From the NCBI GenBank assembly GCA_020634815.1, contig JACKBA010000008.1, positions 109,952 through 173,951 on the forward strand: a DNA stretch of 64,000 nucleotides. The letters run 5' to 3'. The translations under genes were made by a program, and so were the position numbers. This DNA is from Caldilineaceae bacterium. GTDB lineage: Bacteria; Chloroflexota; Anaerolineae; Caldilineales; Caldilineaceae. The notes beneath the pieces were generated by a model, which saw only the letters and a list, made by a program, of their open reading frames with translations, did no database searches and had not been told where the DNA came from. The first letter of the stretch is position 1, and every line of letters starts with the position of its first letter. Below, piece after piece: positions 15,716-24,953 of this stretch.

Positions 15716-17188
15716 ATGTTGATATCGATCGACCGCAGCAGCGATGCGCCAATCTATCGCCAGATCGTCGAGCGCTTTCAGGAAGCGATTGCCGGCGGAC
15801 GGCTGCCACCTGGCGCGCAGCTTCCCACGGTGCGCCAGCTTGCCGACGGCCTCGGCGTCACGCGGCTGACCGTGCAGAGCGCCTATGCCGAGTTGCAGAG
15901 TGGCGGATGGGTGGAAGCAACGGTCGGGCGAGGTACCTTTGTCAGCGAGCAGGTGCAGGTACGCCCGCACTGGAGCAGCGCCGAGCAGGATGTGACGCCG
16001 GCCGTGGTCATCGGCGACATCTTGCAGATGGGGCAGGCGCAGAGCATGCGCTCCATGGCCAGCGCCTCGCCCGACGCCGCGCTCTTTCCGGCCGGCGAGT
16101 TCTGGTCGTGCCTGAACGAGCAGCAGCAGCACACGATGATTCTCACCGGCTACGCACCGGCCCAGGGCGACGCCGGCCTGCGCATCGAGCTGGCCGCCTT
16201 CCTGGCCGAGCGCGGGATTGCCGCGTCGGCGGAGCAGATCATCGTCACGTCCGGCGTGACGCAGGGGTTGACGCTTGCCGCGCAGGCGCTGGCCCAGCCC
16301 GGCGATGCAGTGCTCGTCGAACAGCCCACCTATGTCGGCTTCCTGCACGTGCTGCGCGCGCAGGGACTCAAGCCGATTCCGGTGCCGATTGACCGCGACG
16401 GCCCGCTGCCGGACGCGATCGAACGACTGGCAACGCTGCACCGGGCGCGCTTCCTATACACGATTCCGAGCTTCCAGAACCCGACCGGCTATGTCATCGC
16501 ACCGGAGCGGCGAACGCGGCTGCTGGAATTGGCCTCTACGCTGGGTTTCTATGTGATCGAAGATGACATCTACAGCCTGATGGCGTACGACGGCCCGCCG
16601 CCGCTGCCGCTCAAGGCCGGCGACGACAGCGACCGCGTGATCTACCTGAACAGCTTTTCCAAGAGCCTCATGCCGGGGCTGCGGCTGGGGATGATGGTGG
16701 CGCCGCCGGCGCTGCATGAACGGCTCATTTCGCTGCGCATCGCCGCCGACCTGGGTAGCCCGCTCTTGTTGCAGCGAACGCTGGCAGCCTTTCTGCGGCG
16801 CGGCGAGCATCGCCGTCACGTGCGCAAGGTGGTGCCGATCTATCGCGAGCGGCGCAACGCCGCCCTGCACGCGCTCGACGCACACATGCCGCCGGACGTT
16901 ACCTGGACGCGGCCGGCCGGCGGCTTCTGTTGCTGGCTGACGCTGCCGCGGCGGAGCGGCATCGGCGAAATTCACCGGCTGGCGCTGGCGCAGGGCTGGG
17001 CCTTTGCGCCGGGCAGCGTCTTTCTGGCGGAGAACGACGGCGAGCACCACCTGCGCATCTGCTTCGGCAACCTGCCGGTCGACGGCATCCGCCGCGGGCT
17101 GGAGATCCTGGGCCAGGTCGTGCGCGACTATCTCGCCATGCGGCCGCCGCTGCACGAGCCCGTCGCCAACTGGACGCCGCTCGTCTGA
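15716..17188 (+). CDS. MocR-type GntR regulator / PLP aminotransferase fusion
   Basis: 490 residues from the ATG at 15716, where the GntR homology starts. Residues 1-75 form a GntR winged helix (APIYRQIVERFQEAIAGG, LPTVRQLADGLGVTRLTVQSAYAEL). A linker leads to a class I aminotransferase fold (about 115-470) with TSGVTQGLTL, EQPTYVGFL, YTIPSFQNPTGYVI, YVIEDDIYSLM and the PLP-binding Lys in YLNSFSKSLMPGLRLG. Members may regulate genes in response to PLP-linked ligands or act as 2-aminoadipate-type aminotransferases. A cupin gene follows 33 bp downstream on the same strand, and direct repeats overlap its promoter. Confidence 0.9.
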   Translation: MLISIDRSSDAPIYRQIVERFQEAIAGGRLPPGAQLPTVRQLADGLGVTRLTVQSAYAELQSGGWVEATVGRGTFVSEQVQVRPHWSSAEQDVTPAVVIGDILQMGQAQSMRSMASASPDAALFPAGEFWSCLNEQQQHTMILTGYAPAQGDAGLRIELAAFLAERGIAASAEQIIVTSGVTQGLTLAAQALAQPGDAVLVEQPTYVGFLHVLRAQGLKPIPVPIDRDGPLPDAIERLATLHRARFLYTIPSFQNPTGYVIAPERRTRLLELASTLGFYVIEDDIYSLMAYDGPPPLPLKAGDDSDRVIYLNSFSKSLMPGLRLGMMVAPPALHERLISLRIAADLGSPLLLQRTLAAFLRRGEHRRHVRKVVPIYRERRNAALHALDAHMPPDVTWTRPAGGFCCWLTLPRRSGIGEIHRLALAQGWAFAPGSVFLAENDGEHHLRICFGNLPVDGIRRGLEILGQVVRDYLAMRPPLHEPVANWTPLV

Positions 17189-17221
17189 GCGGAGTCTGAC
17201 AAGATGAGGAGGTGAGGAATC

Positions 17222-17563
17222 ATGCAGCTTTCCAGGGATTTTGTCGTTTCAATTGATGAACTATCCAAGGCGCGGCAGCAGGCAGGCGAATTGTACCTGG
17301 AGTTCCTGCGCGTGCCTGCCCTCAGCGCCGGACTCTATGAATTGGCTGCCGGCGCGCAAGATCCGCAGTCGCCCCACGGCGAGGACGAGATCTACTACGT
17401 GGTGGAGGGGCGCGGGCAGATTCGCATCGGCGACGTCGACTACGCAGTGCGCGCCGGGTCGGTCATCTTCGTGCCGGCGCGGGCCGAACACCACTTTCAC
17501 AGCATCGAAGCGACGTTGCGCATTTTGGTCGTCTTTGGACCGGCGGAAGGCGCCGGCGCGTAA
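17222..17563 (+). CDS. Small single-domain cupin protein
   Basis: 113 residues after a strong GAGGAGGTGAGG ribosome site. It is one conserved beta-barrel (cupin_2) with motif 1 in SPHGEDEIYYVVEGRGQIRIG and motif 2 in VPARAEHHFHSI, providing His, Glu and His metal ligands. Cupins of this size include sugar isomerases, dioxygenases and ligand sensors, so the reaction cannot be assigned. The gene is probably co-transcribed with the MocR regulator 33 bp upstream and precedes the tandem repeat array. Confidence 0.88.
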   Translation: MQLSRDFVVSIDELSKARQQAGELYLEFLRVPALSAGLYELAAGAQDPQSPHGEDEIYYVVEGRGQIRIGDVDYAVRAGSVIFVPARAEHHFHSIEATLRILVVFGPAEGAGA

Positions 17564-17576
17564 CGCGACAAAAGCA

Positions 17577-17900
17577 GTCTACGATTTGTAGTGATGGCTT
17601 CAGCCATTCCAACGAGGGCAACGACTGAAGTCGTCACTACGGCGAGAATCGATAGCTGTTAAGTCTACGATTTGTAGTGATGGCTTCAGCCATTCCAGCG
17701 AGGGCAACGACTGAAGTCGTCACTACGGCGAGAATCGATAGCTGTTAAGTCTACGATTTGTAGTGATGGCTTCAGCCATTCCAACGAGGGCAACGACTGA
17801 AGTCGTCACTACGGCGAGAATCGATAGCTGTTAAGTCTACGATTTGTAGTGATGGCTTCAGCCATTCCAACGAGGGCAACGACTGAAGTCGTCACTACGG
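17577..17900. repeat. Tandem array of an 86-bp hairpin-bearing unit (3.8 copies)
   Basis: Copies start at 17577, 17663, 17749 and 17835, an exact 86-base period; the last is truncated. Copy 2 differs from the others by an A-to-G change in the hairpin loop. Each unit contains a long imperfect hairpin, GTAGTGATGGCTTCAGCCAT opposite GACTGAAGTCGTCACTAC (first copy 17588-17640), then the spacer GGCGAGAATCGATAGCTGTT. A solo copy of the hairpin is at 10155-10212. The array fills the 373-base gap between the cupin and ilvE genes. Nothing else is seen in the gap apart from the ribosome site of ilvE. Confidence 0.95.
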
Positions 17901-17936
17901 TGGCCACTACCGGATTTCAGACAAGGGAGGAGATCG

Positions 17937-18868
17937 ATGACGAAGTTTGCATATTTCGAGGGCGCCATCCGCCCCATTGAAGAGGCCAAAGTCAGCGTGA
18001 TGACGCACGCGTTCAACTACGGCACGGGCTGGTTTGGCGGGTTGCGCGGCTACTGGAACGCCGAGCAGGAGCAGCTTTACGTCTTCCGCATTCGCGACCA
18101 TTACCTGCGCTTTTTGGACAGCGGCAAGATCCTCATGGCGAACGTCGACGAGACGGTGGATGATCTGATCCGCGCCACGGTCGATCTGCTGCAGCGCGAG
18201 GGCTACCGCGAGGATTGCTACATTCGCCCGCTGGGCTACAAGGCCGACGCGATGATCGGCGTGCGGTTGCACAACCTGCACGACCGCATCACCATCTTCA
18301 CCACACCCTTTGGCCGCTACATCGAGGACGAGGAAGGCGCGCGCGTGTGCGTCAGCAGTTGGCGCCGCGTCGACGATACGGCGCTGCCGCCGCGTGGCAA
18401 AATCGTGGGCAGCTACGTCAACAGCGCGCTGATCAAGAGCGAGGCAGTGCTCAACGGCTTCGACGAGGCGCTCGTGCTCAACCATGACGGCCATGTGGCC
18501 GAGGGCAGCGCAGAGAACTTCTTCATCGTGCGCGGCGACTCGCTCATCACCCCGCCGATCCACGCCAACGTGCTGGAAGGCATCACGCGGCGGACAATTG
18601 TCGAGCTGGCGCGCCGTGAGCTGGGGCTGAACGTCGTCGAGCGCGAGATCGACCGCAGCGAGGTCTACGTGGCCGACGAAGCCTTCTTCTGTGGCACGGG
18701 CGTGCAGGTCGTGGCCATCGCCAGCGTCGATCACCGGCCTATCGGCAGCGGCAAGATGGGGCAGATCACCAACCGGCTGCGCGACCTCTACTTCCGCGTC
18801 GTGCGCGGGCAGGAACCGAAGTACGCGCACTGGCTGACGCCGGTCCATCAATCAGAAGCAGTGACGGC

Positions 18869-18872
<4 letters not shown>
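17937..18872 (+). CDS. ilvE: Branched-chain amino acid aminotransferase (class IV)
   Basis: 311 residues after an AGGGAGGAGATC ribosome site. It is a PLP enzyme that interconverts branched-chain amino acids and their 2-keto acids with glutamate as donor. Typical marks are HAFNYGTGWFGGLRGYW, the YIRPLGYKADAMIG strand, the catalytic Lys in PPRGKIVGSYVNSALIKSEA, DEALVLNHDGHVAEGSAENFF, NVLEGITRRTIVELA and the C-terminal ADEAFFCGTGVQVVAI. Class IV also contains D-amino acid aminotransferase and ADC lyase; the length and motifs favour IlvE. It overlaps the methyltransferase start by four bases, and azlCD exporter genes follow, pointing to one operon around branched-chain amino acids. Confidence 0.92.
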
Positions 18873-19645
<773 letters not shown>

Positions 19646-19646
19646 C

Positions 19647-20393
19647 GTGCCGGCAACCGAGCAGAGCATGGTTTCGACGATCGATTCGACGCGGACACAG
19701 ACGCGCGGCGCCGAGTTCTGGCAGGGGGTCAAGGCGACCTTCCCGCTCGTCGTGGGCGCCATCCCCTTCGGCATCATCTTTGGCGCGCTGGCGGTGAACA
19801 GCGGGCTGAGCGTGGCGGCCACCGCGGCCATGTCAGCCTTCGTCTTCGCCGGATCGTCGCAGTTCGTGGCGGCGGGGCTGGTGGCCGGCGGTGCGGGCGC
19901 GTTCATCATCATCCTCACCACTTTCGTCGTCAACCTGCGCCACAGCCTCTACAGCGTGACGCTGGCGCCGCACATGAAGCACCTGCCGCAGCGCTGGCTG
20001 GTGCCGCTGGCCTTCTGGCTGACGGACGAGAGCTTCCTCGTCGTGGAACAGCGCTATCGCCAGCCCGACGACTCGCCCTACAAGCACTGGTTCTTCCTGG
20101 GCTCGGCGATCTTCATGTACACAAACTGGCAGCTTTGCACCTGGATCGGAATCTTCGCCGGCCAGGCGCTGCCCGACCCGGCCAGTTGGGGGCTCGATTT
20201 TGCGCTGGTGGTGACCTTCATCGGCATGCTGGCGCCGGGGCTGCGCAGCCGGCCGGTGATCGCGTGCGTGCTGGCCGCGGGTGCGGCGGCGCTGCTGCTG
20301 GCCGGCCTGCCCAACAAGCTGGGCCTTATCGTGGCGACGTTGGCCGGCGTGGCCGCCGGGATGCTGGCCGAACGCGGGCGGGCCACACCATGA
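19647..20393 (+). CDS. azlC: AzlC family branched-chain amino acid exporter, large subunit
   Basis: 248 residues from the GTG at 19647, which has a GGAGG site six bases upstream. It is an integral membrane protein with about seven hydrophobic segments, beginning with the AzlC signature FPLVVGAIPFGIIFGALAV and containing FAGSSQFVAAGL, NLRHSLYSVTLAPHM and the FWLTDESFLV motif. With AzlD it exports branched-chain amino acids or their analogues. Its stop overlaps the azlD start, and it lies in the ilvE operon, which supports the substrate class. Confidence 0.92.
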   Translation: MPATEQSMVSTIDSTRTQTRGAEFWQGVKATFPLVVGAIPFGIIFGALAVNSGLSVAATAAMSAFVFAGSSQFVAAGLVAGGAGAFIIILTTFVVNLRHSLYSVTLAPHMKHLPQRWLVPLAFWLTDESFLVVEQRYRQPDDSPYKHWFFLGSAIFMYTNWQLCTWIGIFAGQALPDPASWGLDFALVVTFIGMLAPGLRSRPVIACVLAAGAAALLLAGLPNKLGLIVATLAGVAAGMLAERGRATP

Positions 20394-20713
20394 TGACGGC
20401 GCAGGAAGCCCTGCTGGTGGCGGGCATGGCAGCCGTCACCTTTCTCGTGCGCTGGCCCGTGCTGGCGCTCGTGAGCCGTGTCAGCCTGCCGCGGCCGGTG
20501 CTGGACGGGATGAAGTTCATCCCGCCCGCCGTGCTGACGGCCATCATCGTGCCGGCCATGCTCATGCCCGCGGGCAGCCTGGAGGTCAGCATCACCAATG
20601 CGTACCTCGTCGCCGGCGTGGCGTCCGGCGTGATCGCGTTTCGCACGCGCAACCTGCTGCTGACCATCGTTCTGGGGATGGCCCTCTTCCTATTGTGGCG
20701 CTGGTTCTGGTAG
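20390..20713 (+). CDS. azlD: AzlD family branched-chain amino acid exporter, small subunit
   Basis: 107 residues; the ATG at 20390 overlaps the azlC stop (ATGA). Three or four membrane segments are visible, with the AzlD features AAVTFLVRWPVLALV, LDGMKFIPPAVLTAIIVPAM and the closing RNLLLTIVLGMALFLLWRWFW. It is the partner of AzlC in a two-component amino acid exporter. Gene order and overlap are the usual ones for this pair. Confidence 0.92.
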   Translation: MMTAQEALLVAGMAAVTFLVRWPVLALVSRVSLPRPVLDGMKFIPPAVLTAIIVPAMLMPAGSLEVSITNAYLVAGVASGVIAFRTRNLLLTIVLGMALFLLWRWFW

Positions 20714-20723
20714 CATAGGGGGC

Positions 20724-21566
20724 ATGTACACCAACGGCATCAACCTCCACGTGGTCATGGCCGGTCCGTCCGACGGGCCTCTCGTTCTCCTGTTGCATGG
20801 TTTCCCGGAATTCTGGTACGGCTGGCGCAGGCAGATCCCGGCGCTGGCGGCTGCGGGCTATCACGTCTGGGCGCCGGACCAGCGCGGCTACAACCGCAGC
20901 GACAAGCCGGCCGGCGTCGGCGCGTACGACATCGAGACGCTGGCCCAGGACATCGTCGGGCTGATCGAGGCGTCGGGGCGCGAGCAGGTCTACCTGATCG
21001 GCCACGACTGGGGCGCGGCGGTCGCCTGGTGGGTTGCGGGCAAATATCCCGAACGCGTGAAAAAGCTAGCGATCCTAAACGTGCCCCACCCGACCGTCAT
21101 GCAGCGCACAGTGTGGGAAGATCCCGAGCAGCGCAAGAAGAGTTGGTACATCTTCTTCTTTCAACTGCCGTGGCTGCCGGAGAAGAGCCTGAGCGACAAC
21201 GGCTACACCAACGCCATCCGCGCGATCAAAGGCAGCAGCCGGCGCGGCACCTTCGGCGATGACGACATCACCGCATACCGCCAGGCGTGGTCGCAACCGG
21301 GCGCGCTGACCGGCATGTTGAACTGGTATCGGGCGGCGGTGCGCAACCAGGGTATGGGCGTCAGCTTGGGGCGCATCCGCGTGCCGACGCTCATGATCTG
21401 GGGCGCCAACGACATTGCCCTGAGCCGGAGCATGGCACAGCCGAGCATTGACCTCTGCGACGACGGCCGCCTCGTCTTTCTGGAGGAGGCCAGCCACTGG
21501 GTGCAGCACGAGGAACCGGAGACCGTCAACCGCCTGTTGCTGGAGTTCCTGGGGGACGACGCGTGA
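20724..21566 (+). CDS. Alpha/beta hydrolase, epoxide-hydrolase-like
   Basis: 280 residues, ten bases after azlD. The oxyanion-hole motif LLHGFPEFWYGWRRQIPAL and the nucleophile elbow GHDWGAAVAWWVA (Asp nucleophile) are those of soluble epoxide hydrolases and haloalkane dehalogenases; WAPDQRGYNRSDKP is also typical. The acid Asp (LMIWGANDIAL) and the base His (EEASHWVQHEEP) are present, as is a cap region with Tyr residues (about 150-200). An epoxide hydrolase is the best call, but substrate is unknown. Its stop overlaps the GTG start of the phosphodiesterase gene. Confidence 0.85.
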   Translation: MYTNGINLHVVMAGPSDGPLVLLLHGFPEFWYGWRRQIPALAAAGYHVWAPDQRGYNRSDKPAGVGAYDIETLAQDIVGLIEASGREQVYLIGHDWGAAVAWWVAGKYPERVKKLAILNVPHPTVMQRTVWEDPEQRKKSWYIFFFQLPWLPEKSLSDNGYTNAIRAIKGSSRRGTFGDDDITAYRQAWSQPGALTGMLNWYRAAVRNQGMGVSLGRIRVPTLMIWGANDIALSRSMAQPSIDLCDDGRLVFLEEASHWVQHEEPETVNRLLLEFLGDDA

Positions 21567-22822
21567 GGGCCGCCCGCAAGCAGTTCCCGGCGCCCTTCGT
21601 CAAGCCTGCGTATGGCGGCGGGAGTTTCGCCGACATCCCGCCCTTTGTCCTGCAACTGCTTTCCGGCCAGGCCAACCAGGCGATCGCGCCACAGCGTTTT
21701 CCGGCACCCGGCGATCGCTTTCAGCGCGTCATCACCCTCTTTGTCGATGCCTTTGGCTGGCGCTTTTTTGAGCGCTTCCAGGATCACCCACTTCTGCGCC
21801 GTTTTGCCACGACGGGCAGCGTGACCCGGCTGACCTCGCAGTTCCCTTCCACCACCAGTGCGCACGTGACCACGCTCTACACGGGCGAGCCGGTCGGGCG
21901 CCACGGTGTCTTCGAGTGGTTCTACTACGAGCCGCAACTCGACGCGGTCATCGCGCCGCTGCTCTTTTCTTACGCCGGCGATGAAGGTCGCGAATCGCTG
22001 GCCGACCAGGGCGTCGACGGCGCGGCGATTCTGCCGCCGGGGCAGATGAACGCACGCTTGCAGCGCGAAGGGGCGCGTGCCTACCTGCTCCAGCCGCGCG
22101 AGTTCGCCCGCTCCACCTATTCTACGATCATGAGCGCCGGCGCGCGCATCATCCCCTACATCACGGTGGCCGAATCGCTGGCCCAGATCACACAGGTCAT
22201 GCAGAATGTGGACGGGCCGGCGTGGATCACCGACTACATCGGGAGCTTCGATGCCGTCTGCCATCTGCACGGGCCGGACAAGCCGCAGAGCGACGCCGAA
22301 CTCGATGCGCTGCTGACGCTGATCGACCGCTGGCTGGCGCGCGATATCCTCGGCCGCTTCGACGACACCCTCATCATGCTCATCGCCGACCACGGCATGG
22401 TGGAGACGGACGTGCAGACCATGCTCTATGTGGATCAAGCGCCGCTCTTCTCCCGGCTGCACCCGCTGTTGCGTACGACGGCACGCGGCGAGGTAATCGC
22501 GCCCGGCGGTTCGTGCCGCGACCTCTTCCTCTATGCCGTGCCGGAGCACGTGGAGGAGGCGCACGCGTTGCTCACCGCCATCGTCGGCGAGCGCGGCACG
22601 GTGCACCTGACCGACTCGCTCGTCGAGCAGGACTATTTCGGCCCGGACGCGGTGTCGGATGCCTTCCGGGCGCGCGTCGGCAACCTGGTCGTGACGCCCT
22701 ATGCGGGAAACGGCATCTACTGGTTTGGCGACGGCCGCTTCCGGCAACGCTATTGGGGCAACCACGGCGGGCTCAGCGCACAGGAGATGGAGATCCCCTT
22801 CCTGCTGATGCCCGCCTCGTAG
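21563..22822 (+). CDS. Type I phosphodiesterase / nucleotide pyrophosphatase family protein
   Basis: 419 residues from a GTG overlapping the upstream stop (GTGA). It has the alkaline-phosphatase superfamily fold: metal-binding LFVDAFGWRFF, the Thr nucleophile region SQFPSTTSAHVTTLYTGEPVGRHG, WITDYIGSFDAVCHLHGP with its Asp and His, LIADHGMV and GNHGGLSAQEMEIPFLL. The family hydrolyses phosphodiester or pyrophosphate bonds in nucleotides or lipids. No signal peptide or membrane segment is seen, so it is probably cytoplasmic. Confidence 0.85.
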   Translation: MRAARKQFPAPFVKPAYGGGSFADIPPFVLQLLSGQANQAIAPQRFPAPGDRFQRVITLFVDAFGWRFFERFQDHPLLRRFATTGSVTRLTSQFPSTTSAHVTTLYTGEPVGRHGVFEWFYYEPQLDAVIAPLLFSYAGDEGRESLADQGVDGAAILPPGQMNARLQREGARAYLLQPREFARSTYSTIMSAGARIIPYITVAESLAQITQVMQNVDGPAWITDYIGSFDAVCHLHGPDKPQSDAELDALLTLIDRWLARDILGRFDDTLIMLIADHGMVETDVQTMLYVDQAPLFSRLHPLLRTTARGEVIAPGGSCRDLFLYAVPEHVEEAHALLTAIVGERGTVHLTDSLVEQDYFGPDAVSDAFRARVGNLVVTPYAGNGIYWFGDGRFRQRYWGNHGGLSAQEMEIPFLLMPAS

Positions 22823-22928
22823 GGCGAAGCCCCGTCTGCACAATCGCCGAACGACGTGGTATACTCCGTGCGAAACCAAGCGCGACCCGCGAGCGGGCCG
22901 CGGCAGTGTAGAGACGAAAGCAAGAGCC

Positions 22929-23234
22929 ATGCCTATCAGCACATCATCCTTTGGCGACGAACGAGACGATCGCTATTCCCAATACCAGAGCGCCGGCGAC
23001 TACGACCGCGAGACGCTAACATTTCCCGGCATCACCCCATTGCAGGCCGAAACCTACCTCAAGCGGCTGGGGGGCGGCGTGGAGGAGAAGCTGCGCCGCG
23101 TCGAAGGCATCGGCTGGGTGGCCGAGATCAGCGAGACCGACGACGGCGTCGACGTGACATTCTCCGCACACGACGAGCTGCTGGATGACCTGATTCGCCG
23201 GTTCGAGGAATGGAGCGAACGTGACGCCGGCTGA
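22929..23234 (+). CDS. Hypothetical acidic protein, 101 residues
   Basis: I do not recognise this protein. It is small and acidic, with no signal peptide, membrane segment or Cys motif. The middle (LTFPGITPLQAETYLKRLGGGVEEKLRRV) and the end (DDLIRRFEEWSER) look like alternating helices and strands, so a compact globular domain is likely. Codon use matches its neighbours and the frame is intact, which supports real coding. It sits 107 bp after the phosphodiesterase gene and 79 bp before the mevalonate-pathway decarboxylase. Confidence 0.6.
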   Translation: MPISTSSFGDERDDRYSQYQSAGDYDRETLTFPGITPLQAETYLKRLGGGVEEKLRRVEGIGWVAEISETDDGVDVTFSAHDELLDDLIRRFEEWSERDAG

Positions 23235-23313
23235 TTTGCCGGCATATCGATGAGTGCAGCCGTTTGCTGTCGCGCCGGACGTGCCTGACAGCAGCCACAC
23301 CAGGACACCACGA

Positions 23314-24336
23314 ATGTACCGCGCACGTACACCGGAACCACAATCGATTGCGACCGCCCGCGCCGGCAGCAACATCGCATTCATCAAGTATTGGGGCGTT
23401 GCCGACCCGCGCATCAACCTGCCGCTCAACAATTCGATCAGCATGACGCTGGCCGATCTGCACACGACGACCACCGTCGAGTGGGACACGGCGGGCCGGC
23501 TGAGCAGCGACCAGATCACCATCGATGGCGAAACGGCAACGGGGAAGAAGGCCGAGCGCGTCACCGAGCACCTGAACCTGATCCGCCATCTGGCCGGCGA
23601 CCGTCGGTACCGGGCGCGCGTCGTGAGCCGCAACAACTTCCCCATGGCGTCCGGCATCGCCTCATCGGCCAGCGCGTTTGCGGCGTTGACGGTGGCGGCC
23701 TGCGCGGCGCTGGAGTTGCCGTTCGACCGCACTCGAATGTCCGGCATTGCCCGGCGCGGGAGCGGGTCGGCCAGCCGCAGCCTCTTTGGCGGTTATGTCG
23801 AATGGGAGCAGGGGCGCGACGACGCCACCAGCGTCGCCCGGCAGATTTACCCGGCTGAGTATTGGACGCTGCGCGACATCGTCGCGGTGGTCAGCACGGC
23901 CGAAAAGCCGGTGAGCAGCCAGAACGGCCACAGCATGGCGATCACGAGCCCCTTCAACTCCGCGCGCGTCGACAGCCTCTATGGCATGTTGCAGGATGTA
24001 CGCAACGCCATCACCATGCGCGACCTGCCGCGGTTGGGGCCGGTCCTGGAGCAGGACGCGCTGGCCATGCACGGCGTCATGATGACGAGCCGGCCCAGCC
24101 TTCTCTATTGGCAGCCGGGCACGCTGGAGGTGATCCATGCCGTGCGCCGCTGGCGCGAAGAGGACGGCCTGCAGGTCTACTTCACCATCGACGCCGGCCC
24201 CAACGTACACCTGATCTGTGAGCCTACCTTCGAGGTGGAGATTCTCAAGCGCCTGCAAAAACTGGGCAGCGTGCGCAGCGTGATCACAAGCGGGCCGGGC
24301 GACGGGCCGCAACTGCTCGACAAGCACCTCGTCTGA
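23314..24336 (+). CDS. mvaD: Diphosphomevalonate / phosphomevalonate decarboxylase
   Basis: 340 residues from the ATG at 23314. It is a GHMP-superfamily decarboxylase of the mevalonate route to isopentenyl units. It shows the substrate region SNIAFIKYWGVADPRINLPLNNSIS, the ATP loop MASGIASSASAFAALT, GSGSASRSLFGGYVEW and the catalytic Asp in FTIDAGPNVHLI. The Lys that normally closes the YWGK motif in diphosphomevalonate decarboxylases is Val here. Some Chloroflexota (Roseiflexus) are known to use the alternative route through isopentenyl phosphate, with a decarboxylase acting on phosphomevalonate, so the true substrate is open. The asparaginase-like gene follows one base after the stop. Confidence 0.85.
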   Translation: MYRARTPEPQSIATARAGSNIAFIKYWGVADPRINLPLNNSISMTLADLHTTTTVEWDTAGRLSSDQITIDGETATGKKAERVTEHLNLIRHLAGDRRYRARVVSRNNFPMASGIASSASAFAALTVAACAALELPFDRTRMSGIARRGSGSASRSLFGGYVEWEQGRDDATSVARQIYPAEYWTLRDIVAVVSTAEKPVSSQNGHSMAITSPFNSARVDSLYGMLQDVRNAITMRDLPRLGPVLEQDALAMHGVMMTSRPSLLYWQPGTLEVIHAVRRWREEDGLQVYFTIDAGPNVHLICEPTFEVEILKRLQKLGSVRSVITSGPGDGPQLLDKHLV

Positions 24337-24337
24337 T

Positions 24338-24835
24338 ATGCGCATCATCGCCACCGGCGGCACTTTCGATAAACACTATGACGAATTGCGCGGCGAGCTG
24401 ACCTTCAAGGACAGTCACCTGCCCACGATTCTGCGCCAGGCGCGCGTGACTGCGCCGGTCGTCCTGGAGATCAACCAGCTCATCGACAGCCTGCACATGC
24501 AGGAAGTCAACCGCCAGCATATCCTGGCCTCGTGCCGGGCAGCGCCGGAAGAGAAGATCGTCGTCATCCACGGCACGGACACGATGGCGCTCACCGCGCG
24601 CGTGCTGGGCGAGGCCGGGCTGGCCAAAACGATCGTCCTCACCGGCGCCATGATTCCCTTCTCCATCCAGGGTTCCGATGCGCTCTTCAACCTCGGCTTT
24701 GCGTGTGCCGCGGCGCAACTGCTGGCGCACGGCGTCTACATCGCCATGAATGGCACCGTCTTTGCGTGGGATGACGTGCGCAAGAACACGCAGACCGGCG
24801 TCTTCGAGCGAATGACGCCTGAGAGTCCGTTTTGA
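24338..24835 (+). CDS. Asparaginase-family N-terminal-domain protein
   Basis: 165 residues, about half the length of a normal L-asparaginase. It contains the first catalytic Thr motif IATGGTFDKHY, and the second, VVIHGTDTMALTARVL, with the Thr and Asp of the active site, followed by KTIVLTGAMIPFSIQGSDALFNL. The C-terminal domain of two-domain asparaginases is absent; the chain ends cleanly after RMTPESPF. One-domain members of this family are known in bacteria, so this is probably a natural form, not a truncation. It begins one base after the mvaD stop and is probably co-transcribed. Confidence 0.85.
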   Translation: MRIIATGGTFDKHYDELRGELTFKDSHLPTILRQARVTAPVVLEINQLIDSLHMQEVNRQHILASCRAAPEEKIVVIHGTDTMALTARVLGEAGLAKTIVLTGAMIPFSIQGSDALFNLGFACAAAQLLAHGVYIAMNGTVFAWDDVRKNTQTGVFERMTPESPF

Positions 24836-24953
24836 AGTTCGCAATCTTGACGCAGAGACGCTGAGGCGCAGAGAAAAGCCCTGCTTCGAATCCGGCAATT
24901 TCCAAGTGGTCTCTGACTGACGCAGGGGATCCGGCTGGCGGCAATCCTCGCAA

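Noticed and set aside
17577..17900. CRISPR-like array
   Set aside because: The repeat unit is 86 bp and copies are joined directly with no variable spacers; it is a plain tandem repeat, and no cas genes are near.
21203..22942. 579-residue minus-strand reading frame
   Set aside because: Antisense to the epoxide-hydrolase-like and phosphodiesterase genes, both with full motif sets.
24338..24835. Truncated asparaginase pseudogene
   Set aside because: The frame is intact, both active-site Thr motifs are present, and one-domain family members of this length are known.
24850..24877. GACGCAGAGACGCTGAGGCGCAGAG short repeat-like stretch after the asparaginase gene
   Set aside because: It resembles a common dispersed purine-rich repeat, but only one short copy is seen here, so nothing can be claimed.
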